This document shows, in pieces, positions 36,501 through 47,692 of a DNA stretch of 64,000 bases. The notes beneath the pieces are model-generated. The model saw nothing but the letters and a program-made list of their open reading frames with translations. It searched no databases and was not told where the DNA came from. Positions within the stretch are counted from its first letter, which is position 1. Each line of letters begins with the position of its first letter. The stretch is taken from contig NC_063259.1 in the NCBI RefSeq assembly GCF_019578655.1, forward strand, positions 4,886,001 through 4,950,000, given 5' to 3'. This DNA is from Ricinus communis. Its lineage: Eukaryota > Streptophyta > Magnoliopsida > Malpighiales > Euphorbiaceae. Both the position numbers and the translations under genes were made by a program.

Positions 36501-39042
36501 GTAATTTTGGTATATTTGTGAGAATGAGAAAATAACCCCTTAAATAGGTTAATTTTACAATAAGAGAAAACAACCCCGTAAAAGGGGTATATTTGTCGAT
36601 ATAAGAAAATAACCCTATAAAACGAGTAAATTTACGAATTTGACAAAACAACCCCATAATAGTGCTAATAATTTAATATGAGGAAACGACAACATAAAAG
36701 TGGTATATTTATTAATATAAGAAAATAACCTCGTAAAACGTGTATATGAATCTGAGAAAACAACCCAGTAAAAGTAGTGTAATTGCGAGTTTGTGAAAAC
36801 AGCCTCGTAGAAGGGATAAATTTTTTAATATGAGAAAACAACCCCGTAATATGAGGATATTTATCAATCGGAGAAAATAACTCTGTAGTTTTGTTTTTTT
36901 TGTGAGTATGAGAAAACAACCCCTTAAAGGGGTTAATTCTATAGTTTGAGAAAACAACCCCGTAGAAGAGGTATATTTGTCGATATAAGAAAATAACTCC
37001 ATAAAACGTGTAAATTTATGAATTTAAGAAAACAACCCCATAATAGTGCTGATAATTTAATATGAGAAAATGACCCGTAAAAGTGTATATTTATGAATCT
37101 AAGAAAACAACCCCGTAAAAGTAGTGTAATTCCGAGTTTGAGAAAATAACCTCGTAGATGGGTAAATTTTCTATTATGAGAAAACAACCCCGTATTACGG
37201 GGATATTTATCAATATTAGAAAATAATCCCGTAATTTTGGTATATTTGTGAGTATGAAAAAACAACCCCTTAAATGGGTTAATTTTAGAATATGAGAAAA
37301 CGACTCCGTAAAAGGGGTATATTTATCGATATAAGAAAATAACCCCGTAAAACTTGTATATTTATGAATTTGACAAAACAACCCCATAATAGTGCTAATA
37401 ATTTAATATGAGAAAACGACTCCGTAAAAGTGGTATATTTATCAATAGAAGAAAATAATCCCGTAAAACGTGTATATTTACAAATCTGAGAAAATAACCC
37501 CGTAAAAGTAGTGTAATTGCAAGTCTAAGAAAACAACCCTATAATACGGGGATATTTATCAATCTGAGAAAATAACTTCGTGATTTTGGTATATTTGTGA
37601 GTATGAGAAAACAACACCTTAAATGGGTTAATTTTATTAAATGAGAAAACAACCCCGTAAAAGGGGTATATTTGTCTATATAATAAAATAACCCCGTAAA
37701 GCGTGTATATTTATGAATTTGACAAAACAACTCCATAATAGTGCTAATAATTTAATATGAGAAAACGACCCCATAAAAGTGGTTTATTTTTTAATATAAG
37801 AAAATAACCCCGTAAAACATGTATATTTATGAATCTCAGAAAACAATCCCATAAAAGTAGTATACTTGCGAGTCTGAGAAAACAGCCTCATAAAATAGGT
37901 AAATTTTTTAATAAGAGAAAACAACCCCGTAATACGGCGATATTTATCAATCGGAGAATATTACCCCATAATTTTGTTATATTTGTGAGTATGGAAAAAC
38001 AACCCCTTAAATAGGTTAATTTTAGAGTATGAGAAAATAACCCCGTAAAAGGGATATATTTGTCGATATAAGAAAATAACCCCATAAAACGTGTAAATTT
38101 ATGAATTTGACAAAACATCCCCATAATAGTGCTAATAATTTCATATGAGAAAACGACCCCGTAAAGTGGTATATTTATCAATATAAGGAATTAACCCCGT
38201 AAAACGTGTATATTTATGAATATGAGAAAACAATCCCATAAAATTAGTATAATTGCGAGTCTGAGAAAACAGCCTCGTAGATGTAAATTTTTTAATATGA
38301 GAAAACAACCCCGTAATACGGAGATATTTATCAATCGGAGAAAATAACCCCGTAATTTTGGTATATTTGTGATTATAAGAAAACAACCCCTTAAATGGGT
38401 TAATTATATAATATGAGAAAATAACCCCATAAAAGGGGTATATTTATCAATATAAGAAAATAATCCCGTAAGACGTGTATATTTATGAACTTGAGAAAAC
38501 AATTCCATAATAGTGCTAATAATTTAATATGAGAAAATGACCCCTGTAAAAGTGATATATTTATCAATAAAAGAAGATAATATCGTAAAACGTATATATT
38601 TATGAATCTAAGAAAACAACCCCGTAAAAGTAGTATAATTGCGAGTTTGAGAAAACAGCCTCGTAGAAGGGGTAAATTTCTTAATATGAGAAAACAACCC
38701 CGTAAGAAAGGTATATTTATAAATATTAAAAAACAACACCGTAAGACAAGGATATTTATCAATCGGAGAATATTACCCCGTAAGTTTGGTATATTTGTGA
38801 GTATGGAAAACAACCCCTTAAATTGGTTAATTTTTAAGTATGAGAAAACAACTCCGTAAAAGGGGTATATTTGTCGATATAAGAAAATAACCCTGTAAAA
38901 CGTGTATATTTATAAATTTGACAAAACAACCCCGTAATAATGCTAATAATTTAATTTGAGAAAACGACCCCATAAAAGTTGTGTATTTATCAATATAAGA
39001 AAATAACCACGTAAAACGTGTATATTTATGAATATGAAAAAA
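27581..39042 (+). repeat. 388-bp higher-order satellite array, block 4
   Basis: This is the longest uninterrupted satellite stretch, 11.5 kb, equivalent to about thirty repeats. An exact ten-subunit, 388-bp repeat can be read from 28311 to 28698. Variants include repeats with an extra type-5 subunit (around 28800-28900, 31370-31450, 32150-32230 and 33740-33820) and repeats lacking subunits. Two or more multi-subunit duplications with private variants are present (29181-29800; 29784 versus 30522; 32640-33410 versus 34265-35035). All long minus-strand open frames here reflect the 13-codon period. Confidence 0.95.
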
Positions 39043-41944
39043 CGGAGTTATTTTCTACGATTGATAAATATCCCCGTATTACGAGGTTATTTTCTAATAT
39101 TTATAAATATACCCTACTTACGAGGTTGTTTTCTCATATTAAAAAATTTACCCCTTCTATGAGCCTGTTTTCTCAGACTCGCAATTATACTACTTTTACA
39201 GGGTTATTTTCTCATATTCATAAATATACACATTTTACGGGATTATTTTCTTATATTGATAAATATACAACTTTTATGAGGTCATTTTCTCATATTAGAT
39301 TATTAGCACTATTATGGGATTGTTTTGACAAATTCATAAATATACACGTTATATGGGGTTATTTTCTTATATCGACAAATATACCTTTTTACGGAGTTGT
39401 TTTCTCATATTATAAAATTAACCCATTTAAAGGGTTGTTTTTTCATACTCATAAATATGCCAAAATTATGGGATTATTTTCTCCGATTGGTAAATATCCC
39501 CGTATTACGGGGTTATTTTCTAATATTTGTAAATCTACCCCACTTACGGAGTTGTTTTCTCATATTAGAAAAAATTTACCCATTCTACAAGGCTGTTTTC
39601 TCAGACTCGCAAATATACTACTTTTACGGAGTTGTTTTCTCAAATTCATAAATATACATGTTTTATGAGATTATTTTCTTATATTGATAAATATACCACT
39701 TTTACGGGATCGTTTTCTCATATTAAATTATTAGCACTATTGTGGGGTTATTTTGTTAAATTCATAAATATACACATTGTACGAGGTTATTTTCTTATAT
39801 TGATAAATACACCACTTTTACGGGATCGTTTTCTCATATTAAATTATTAGCACTATTATGGGGTTGTTTTGTCAAATTCATAAATATACAAGTTTTACGG
39901 GGTTATTTTCTTATATCGATAAATATACCCCTTTTACGGAGTCGTTTTCTCATATTCTAAAATTAACCCATTTAAGGGGTTGTTTTTTCATACTCACAAA
40001 TATACCAAAATTACGGGATTATTTTCTCCGATTGATAAATATCCCGTATTACGGGCTTGTTTTCTAATATTTATAAATATACTCTTCTTACGGGGTTGTT
40101 TTCTCATATTAAAAAATTTACTCCTTCTACAAGGTTATTTTCTCAGACTCGCAATTACACTACTTTTACATATTTTCTCAGATTCATAAATATACACATT
40201 TTATGAAATTACATTCTTATATTAATAAATATACTATTTTTACGGGGCCGTTTTCTCATATTAAAAGGTTGTTTTCTCAAATTCATAAATATACATGTTT
40301 TACGGGGTTATTTTCTTATATCGACAAATATACACGTGTTACGAAATTATATTTTTATATTAATAAATATACCACTTTTACGGGGTCGTTTTCTCATATT
40401 AAAGGGTTGTTTTCTCAAATTCATAAATATACACGTTTTACGGGGTTATTTTCTCATATCGACAAATATACCCTTTTACGAAGTTGTTTTATCATATTAT
40501 AAAATTAACCCATTTAAAGGGTTGTTTTCTCATACTCATAAATATATTAAAATTACAGGGTTATTTTCTCCGATTGATAAATATCCCCGTATTATGGGGT
40601 TGTTCTCTCATATTAAAAAATTTACCCCCTCTACGAGGCTGTTTTCTCAGACTCGCAATTACACTACTTTTACGGTGTTGTTTTCTCAAATTCATAAATA
40701 TACACATTTTACGAAATTATTATTTTTTATATTGATAAATATACCACTTTTACGGGATCATTTTCTCATATTAAATTATTAGCACTATTATGAGGTTGTT
40801 TTCTCAAATTCATAAATATACACGTTTTACGGGGTTATTTTCTTTTATCGACAAATATACCCCTTTTACGGGGTTGTTTTATCATATTATAAAATTAGCC
40901 CATTTAAAGTGTTGTTTTCTCATACTCATAAATATGATAAAATTACGGGGTTATTTTCTCCAATTGATAAATATCCTGGTATTATGAAGTTGTTTTCTCA
41001 TATTAAGAAATTTACCCCTTCTACGAGGTTATTTTCTTAGACTCGCAATTACACTACTTTTATGGGGTTATTTTCTCAGATTCATAAATATACATGCTTT
41101 ATGGAATTATTATCTTATATTGATAGATATATCACTTTTATGGGTTCATTTTCTCATATTAAATTATTAGCACTATTATGTTGTCGTTTTCTCAAATTCA
41201 TAAATATACATATTTTATGGGGTTATTTTCTTATATCGACAAATATACCCCTTTTACGGGGTTGTTTTACCATATTATAAAATTAGCCCATTTAAATGGT
41301 TGTTTTCTCATACTCATAAATATACTAAAATTACAGGGTTATTTTCTCCGATTGATAAATATCCCCGTATTACGGGGTTGTTTTCTCATATTAAAAAATT
41401 TACCCCTTCTACGAGGCTGTTTTCTCATACTCGTAATTACACTACTTTTACGGTGTTGTTTTCTCAAATTCATAAATATACACGTTTTACAAAATTATTT
41501 TTTTATATTGATAAATATACCACTTTTACAGAGTCGTTCTCTGATATTAAATTATTAGCACTATTATGGGGTTATTTTTTCAAATTCATAAATATACACG
41601 TTTTACGGGGTTATTTTCTTATATCGACAAATATACCCTTTCTACGGGGTTATTTTATCATATTATAAAATTAGCTCATTTAAGGGTTGTTTTCTCATAC
41701 TCACAAATATACTAAAATTACGGGGTTACTTTCTGCCATTGATAAATATCCTCGTATTACAGGGTTTTTTTCTAATATTTATAAATATACCCCACTTACG
41801 GGGTTGTTTTCTCATATTAAAAAATTTAGCCCTTCTACGAGGCTATTTTCTCATACTCGCAATTACACTACTTTTACGGGGTTGTTTTCTCAGATTCATA
41901 AATATACACATTTTACAGGATTATTTTCTTATATTGATAAGTTA
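39043..41944 (-). repeat. Inverted 388-bp higher-order satellite array, block 5
   Basis: From about 39043 the satellite appears as its reverse complement (gttattttctccgattgataaat, and so on) and remains so to 41944, about 7.5 repeats. Subunit order is also reversed, as expected for an inverted segment. The junction joins the start of a forward subunit 3 (atgaatatgaaaaaac) to a reversed subunit 6/5 boundary. Open frames appear on the plus strand here instead of the minus strand, for the same trivial reason. The block ends where sequence turns into a decayed gag. Confidence 0.93.
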
Positions 41945-43654
41945 GAGAGAAGTTTTTTTAAGAACTTCGCATACTTAGGCATCTACAATAAAGCTTCCGC
42001 AAAAGGTATGTTAATATGCAATTGCCTAACTATGTATCCAGTTTGTCCTTCTGAAGATGTACTGGAAATGGCACCCTTAGTTTATATTCTCTCATAATAG
42101 GGGCAAGCTTCAGTGCTACTACTTTATCTTCTACTTCAGCCTCTACACCCTTTGGTTCGTCATCAACCTTCTCAATCATAGTAGAACTCACATCTACTTC
42201 ATTCATCTTAGTTCTTAGCTTATTGCCTCTCTGTAATGTAATAACCCTAAGCTGCTCCTTAGGGTTAGCTTCTGTGTTACTCGGTAAGCTTCCTTAGAAC
42301 CTCTCACTTAAGAGTCTTGCCACTTGTCCCACTTGATTCTTCAAAGTTTAAATTGAAGCTTGCTAGTTTCTAAGAGTAGTCTCAGTAGTTTGAAACCTTA
42401 TTTTAGATGCCGATATGAACTTTTCCATTATCTCCTCTAGATTACTCCTTCTAGGAGGAGCTTACTACTTTTTTTGCTGTTGAAATCCTAGCGGTGGAGG
42501 TCTTTGCTAATTCTGATTCTCCCTAGACAAAATTCAGATGATTTCTCCACCCTGAATTATAGGTATTGCTGTAGGGATTGTTATGTTGCCTATGAACATC
42601 TTCCACATAATCAACATGCTCAAGCTTAGTAAGAGTATTGTCATTTTGTCTATCTTGAATTAGGTGACTAGCCCCACACCAATCACAAGTCATAACTTAT
42701 GCATGTCTTCTAGATGAAGACATAGTCAAATATCCATCTTTCTACTCATGGCCTCTAGTTGTGCGTTTATAGCTACCATAGGGTCTACCGCATGGATTTC
42801 ACTCCCTTTCACTCAAACTTGCTCTCTTGGATTCTGCCACTGATAGTTCGTCACTACCATATATCCTCAATAAGATCCATCGCTTACTGAGGATTCTTAT
42901 TGTTTAGTGACCCATTTGCTGCAGCATTAATAGACTGTTTACTTATGTAATTCAGTCCGTTAAAGAATGTCTGAATTTACAGCCATAGAGGTAAACCATG
43001 GTATGGACAGCCCCTAAATAAACCCTTAAAATATTCCTAGCAATCGTACAAAGTCTCATTCTCTTATTGAAGAAACCCTGTTATGTCATTCCTCAACTTA
43101 GCCGTCTTAGAAGGTGAAAAGTATCTCTCTAAGAATTGCTCAACCAGCTGATTCTATGTCGTAAATATTCCAACTGAAAATGACTTCAACCACTTCTTTG
43201 GCTTATTCCTCAACGAGAATGGGAATAGCCTCAATCGAATAGCATCATTTGATACCCCATTAATCTTAAAGGTATCACAAGTCTTCGGAAAATCATCCAA
43301 ATAGGTGTTTGGATCCTCATTGGGCAAACCATCAAACATGCAATTATTTTGCATCATCTGAATAATGTTGGGCTTGATTTCGAAGTTGTTTACTGCAAAA
43401 TTCAGCCTCACAATACTAGATGTAGCCAAATTAAGAGTTGAATGTGCATACTCTTACATGGTTCTCTCCCTAGGTGGAGTTGCCATTCTTAACTGTTCCC
43501 CTTCCTGGTTTGGTTCCCCTTCTTGATTTTGATTATGTAACTCCGCCACCATTTCGGCTAAAGCTCGTTCTCGTTCTTCTCTTTGCTACTTTCTCAAAGT
43601 TCTTTCCAACTCTGCTTCATAAGCGAATAGTTCCATCGAACTAGTTCGGGTCAT
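41945..43654 (-). pseudogene. Decayed Athila/Tat-type gag
   Basis: ATG at 43654 (MTRTSSMELF...) opens a frame that soon meets stops. The best-kept stretch is 43429-43154, with NNFEIKPNIIQM, GLPNEDPNTYLDDF and DAIRLRLFPFSLR, the retrotransposon gag core. Further on are a CDWCGASH knuckle-like remnant (about 42690-42665) and, just before the satellite, QLHINIPFAEALL then a stop then MPKYAKFLKKLLSN (42024-41945). This last part is in a different frame from the core, so at least one frameshift lies between. Non-functional. Confidence 0.85.
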
Positions 43655-43767
43655 ACATAGATTCAGGTACCTAGAAAAAACACAAACATAACAAAAATAA
43701 ATCAAATAAAAACTAAAAATGCTAAATCACTAGCTTTTCAATTACTAATATCGCAATAGAAAAGAGT

Positions 43768-43786
43768 TCCCCGGCAACAGCAGCCA
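43768..43786 (-). other. Primer binding site (tRNA-Asp type)
   Basis: The plus strand reads tccccggcaacagcagcca. This matches the 3' end of plant tRNA-Asp (tccccggcaacggcgcca) with one substitution and one inserted base. It lies 5 bp from the LTR edge at 43792, as expected for a primer site on the minus strand. It is not a tRNA gene, since no cloverleaf precedes it. Confidence 0.8.
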
Positions 43787-43791
43787 AAACT

Positions 43792-45176
43792 TGATACACA
43801 CTATCCGCACACGAAGTGCACCGATCGTATCAAGTAATATAATGATGAATAAGAGTATTATTCCACTAGGGACCTAACTGTGAGTACTACCTTCTATCAT
43901 ATACTAATATTTAACATTCAAAATATTGTCTTGGGTGTAATAATATTTAAAAGTAAACAATCTTGAAAAATAAGATTAAAACAATTGATAAACTTATCAA
44001 GGATAAGCCTATTTAGTAGTGAATTTTCCCTAATAAGTTAAATATTTTATGAAACAAACAGCAATTAATTCCAATCAAGAGTTGAGTTGGCATTCCACCA
44101 AATCAGATTTAAACCTTTTTCAAGTGATTGAACCCCTAATTCCTAAGAGGAGGGAGAAGAATCTCTTCTCAAACCCACTCACTTAGATCATGCGTTAAGA
44201 TTAAGGAACTATTAAACTAAAGGATCTTGTAGATCTATCTCTATTATCCCAATCAACTCTCAACCCCGAAGATGTGATCAATCCATAAAAAGTTATCTCT
44301 AATCAGCTTATAAAAATAAATCCCGATCAATATGTCGACTTATCAATTGAAATAGATAATTAAGAAATCAAAAGGACAAAACAACTCATAGAAAAGATTA
44401 ATTGCATTAACTTTGAATCAATCCATACAAACAAATTAGGGTTCATCAAAACCCAAATAGCAAGAAAATTAGTTTCTATACATTACAATAAAGAAATATA
44501 GATTAGGGAAAGAAGATCTCAAACTATTCATGGAAGAGTAGAGATGAAAATCTTCAACCTTGAATCCTCAATCTTAGAAAATAATAAAGGAATTGATGTT
44601 CGTCCTTGAGAAATGACCAATCAAAATCCTAAAAATGAAAGAAAAAATGAAATTTTTAAGTATTTCTCTCTCCAAAAATGAATAAAATAATGAAACTCCC
44701 ATAAAACAACCTTAAAAGTTCCTTTAAATAGTGTCTTTTTATGTTCCACACGGACGTGTCACGTCCTATGATCAACTCGCACTTAAAGCCATCCTCTAGG
44801 TCACACGGGAAGATCACATGGACATGTCCTCTTCCCGTGTCATGCCTTAGACAATTTGCCAATTTTACAACTCATACGGGAAGTCCACACGGGTTTGTGC
44901 TTCCCATATCATGTCTTCCTTCATTCTACCACTTTCTGGATTTCACACGTGCAAGTTCTTCCCGTGTCATGCCCATGCGGGACTCTGTCTCTTGCTAAAT
45001 AAGTGATTCTTAGACTAATTTCCATGTATTTTAATGCCAAACGTCTTCTTGCCATGTAAGCTTTGCAAAGAACCTAAAAGGGACTAAAAATAAGCTCTAA
45101 CAAACAAATTAAACTCAATTTAAAGTAAAATTAAAATAAAACAAGGTTCAAAAGTAAATGGTTCTAGCACTTATCA
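43792..45176 (-). repeat. 5' LTR of the Athila/Tat-like element
   Basis: The 1385-bp LTR starts TGATAAGTGC at 45176 on the minus strand and ends GTGTATCA at 43792, next to the primer site. It includes a cluster of cacacgg/cccgtgtc motifs (44740-44990), a pattern frequent in plant gypsy LTRs. No second LTR is in the window, so the target duplication cannot be tested. The open frames at 44656-44998 fall in this LTR and are not genes. Confidence 0.72.
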
Positions 45177-45959
45177 AATAGCTTACTTTATAAGTAAGTA
45201 ATAACACATTATAGTAGTCTTGAGCGTTTGATCAATATCCAATTATTAAAATCTAATTTGATCAAACATCGACTATGAATAAAGTTTTGGAATATATGTA
45301 ATAAGAATCTCATCATTATAAACTTGCTTTATAATTTTTCTTACTTTTTGTTTATATTCAATGGTGTTGATCTCTAATAGTTTGGATTGTTCCTTATCAT
45401 GACTATTTGTACCATTAAGAGTTGAATAATGCCTCTAGTATAATTGTATGTCATCATTTGTGATGTATAAATAACATAATCATCTGATAACTCATTGTCT
45501 TTAGGACATACTCTAACATTAACCCTAAAAAACAGTTGCACCCATAGATTTACTCTAGCATTGAGAAGGGTATCAAGTTCGAGCGACCTATCCTGCACTT
45601 ATAATAATAAGAAAAAAAAAACTCTAACAAACAGAGAAAGACAAAAGAAGAAAGGAAAATAGAAACACTTTTTTGTATATTGTTTACAATCTTATGATGT
45701 ACTGTATCATGTTCCTTTACATTCTTTCTCGTTCCTTGCTATAGAAACAAGCAAAATAAGCAAGATTTTAAAAACAAAATAAAACAAATTCTCCTCTCTT
45801 CTCCTCTTCTGTTCTTCAATTCCTTGTATATATATTCAACAACGAACTAAATGAAGTTTGGTTCTTTTAGAAGAAATCAAAAAAGTAGATAATATAGAGC
45901 CCAGTATCAAAAATATTTGGATGATGTAGTTGAATAATGTCTAGCCTTGCAAAAGACAC
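45177..45959. other. Spacer between Athila LTR and receptor-kinase stop codon
   Basis: AT-rich sequence downstream of the receptor-kinase stop; it should hold that gene's 3' untranslated region. I see no clear polyadenylation signal, RNA gene or repeat. The 74-codon frame at 45374-45598 has no recognisable feature. Confidence 0.5.
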
Positions 45960-47692
45960 TCACCTTCCTCCCCCAATAAGGTCACTAAGTCTTGGTTCTG
46001 TAATATTTAGTGGAGAATGTGCTAAATCAACTCCTCGATCATGATTAACTGGATGGTTTTGATGGTTTTCATGCAGCTTGTCGCTAATAATTCTTGATTC
46101 AGTAAATGATTTAGTATCTCCATAGCCATAGGAAATGCCACAGTGTATATCTGTAACATCCCAATCACTCAAATAGCTTGGTTTTGATGTAACAGTACTA
46201 ATTTCAATATCTCCAGAAAGCATAGCCACAACACGCGACATTGATGGTCGCATTAGGGGTGATGCCTGAGTACACAAGAGGGCAACTCCTATAACTCGAA
46301 AAGCTTCATTTTCATCAAACCCGATTAAATTCGGATCTAGTAGTGCCAAGCTTTGGTTATTTTCATACAGATTCCATGCCTAGAAACAAATAGATAACTA
46401 TTTTCTTAGAGAAAGTTAACTAGAAAAAAAATATATACAAGAATTATATCTCCTTACCCATCCAAGAAGATATATCTTTTTCTCCATTAAGTTACTCTCG
46501 AAGTTTGGTATTCCACTAAGGACTTCTAAAGCAAGAACGCCAAAGCTAAAAACATCTGCTTTCTCTGTTAGATGTCCACGCATTGCATACTCAGGAGCCA
46601 TATAGCCACTGCATGAAGATAAGTTTCTTAGTAAAAGTCTTATCATAAAAACAAGTTTATCGAGACCGTGAGTAATAGATTTCAATAAATGGACAACAAA
46701 GCAAACTAAATGGAAAGATGAGTCTATTGGATTTATAAATGGGCTCTTTTTATTATAGAGCATGTATTATTGCAGTTTGGGCAAGTAAGATCTATCTACA
46801 GAAGTGGTAAAAAGGCATTACATGGTCCCTGCAATTCGAGTGCTGATGTGGGTTTTCTTGTCATCATACAACTTTGCTAATCCGAAATCTGATAATTTGG
46901 GGCAGAGTTCTTCATCAAGCAAAATATTACTTGCCTTCACATCTCGATGCACAATCCTCGGCCTCGATTCCTCATGAAGATAAGCTAGCCCTCTAGCAGT
47001 TCCTAAGCATATATTGAATCGGGTTGGCCAATCAAGATGCAAGCTAGTGTTCCCTGCACAAGTAGCCAAATCTGTTTATAAAGCATGTAAATTGAGATAT
47101 AAGCCTTTTTTCCCTTTAAATTTATTATTTAACATGAGTAAGAATTGAATAAAATTAAAATGTTTTTAAGATTTAGTCCTTTAAATGTCTCCTAAGATCC
47201 AATTATTATGGCCACCAAGTCTATAAACTATTCATCTCCGTACCAAAGAGTGCCTGATCAAGGCTCTTGTTTTTTAGATATTCATAAACCAAGAGACGCC
47301 TATTCCCTTCAATGCAGCAGCCATACAGTCTTACAAGATTGCGATGCTGAACTGCAGATATCATAGCAATCTCAGTTATAAATTGATCCTTCCCCTGATG
47401 AGATGCCAATGAAAGTTGCTTCACTGCTACTTCCCTTCCATCAATAAGGATACCCTATATAGGACCAAAAATTTAGTAAGCAATGCTTGCAACCTCTATG
47501 GTAATTGAAAAAGTAAATATTAAGAAATGACCAAGCATTCCATCATGATATAATAATATTTGTAATCAATTACCTTATATACAGGACCATACCCTCCTTC
47601 TCCTAACTTATTTAAGGGACAAAAGCCTTTAGTAGCTGTTCTCAATTCGGCATAACTAAAAGTGATAGGTCTAGAGCCTATTCCAGAGAGAA
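45960..47692 (-). other. Receptor-kinase exons 20-24: protein kinase domain and tail
   Basis: Exons: 47692-47574, 47454-47244, 47053-46822, 46608-46458, 46379-45960. They encode [84 protein letters not shown] and [14 protein letters not shown]. This is a complete RD-type serine/threonine kinase with lysine, HRD aspartate and DFG aspartate all intact. After the kinase comes a roughly 75-residue tail rich in Ser, Asp and His that ends SDLIGGGR, then a stop at 45962-45960. Confidence 0.95.

Larger units (their letters stand above)
41945..45176 (-). mobile_element. Truncated Athila/Tat-like Ty3/gypsy element (5' LTR plus gag)
   Basis: Minus-strand element with its 5' LTR (45176-43792), a tRNA-Asp-type primer site (43786-43768) and a decayed gag (43654-41945). 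The element stops abruptly inside gag at the edge of the inverted satellite; pol and the 3' LTR are absent. A tRNA-Asp primer site, an LTR over 1 kb and gag phrases such as GLPNEDPN and QLHINIPFAEALL are characteristic of the non-chromoviral Athila/Tat group. Which event came first, insertion or satellite truncation, cannot be told from this window. Confidence 0.85.

Noticed and set aside
27581..39042. Regular 39-bp repeats as a CRISPR array
   Set aside because: There are no unique spacers; the whole 39-bp unit repeats and the sequence is plant nuclear DNA without cas genes.
43768..43786. tRNA-Asp 3' end
   Set aside because: Only the last 18-19 bases are present, at the LTR border; it is a primer binding site, not a tRNA gene.
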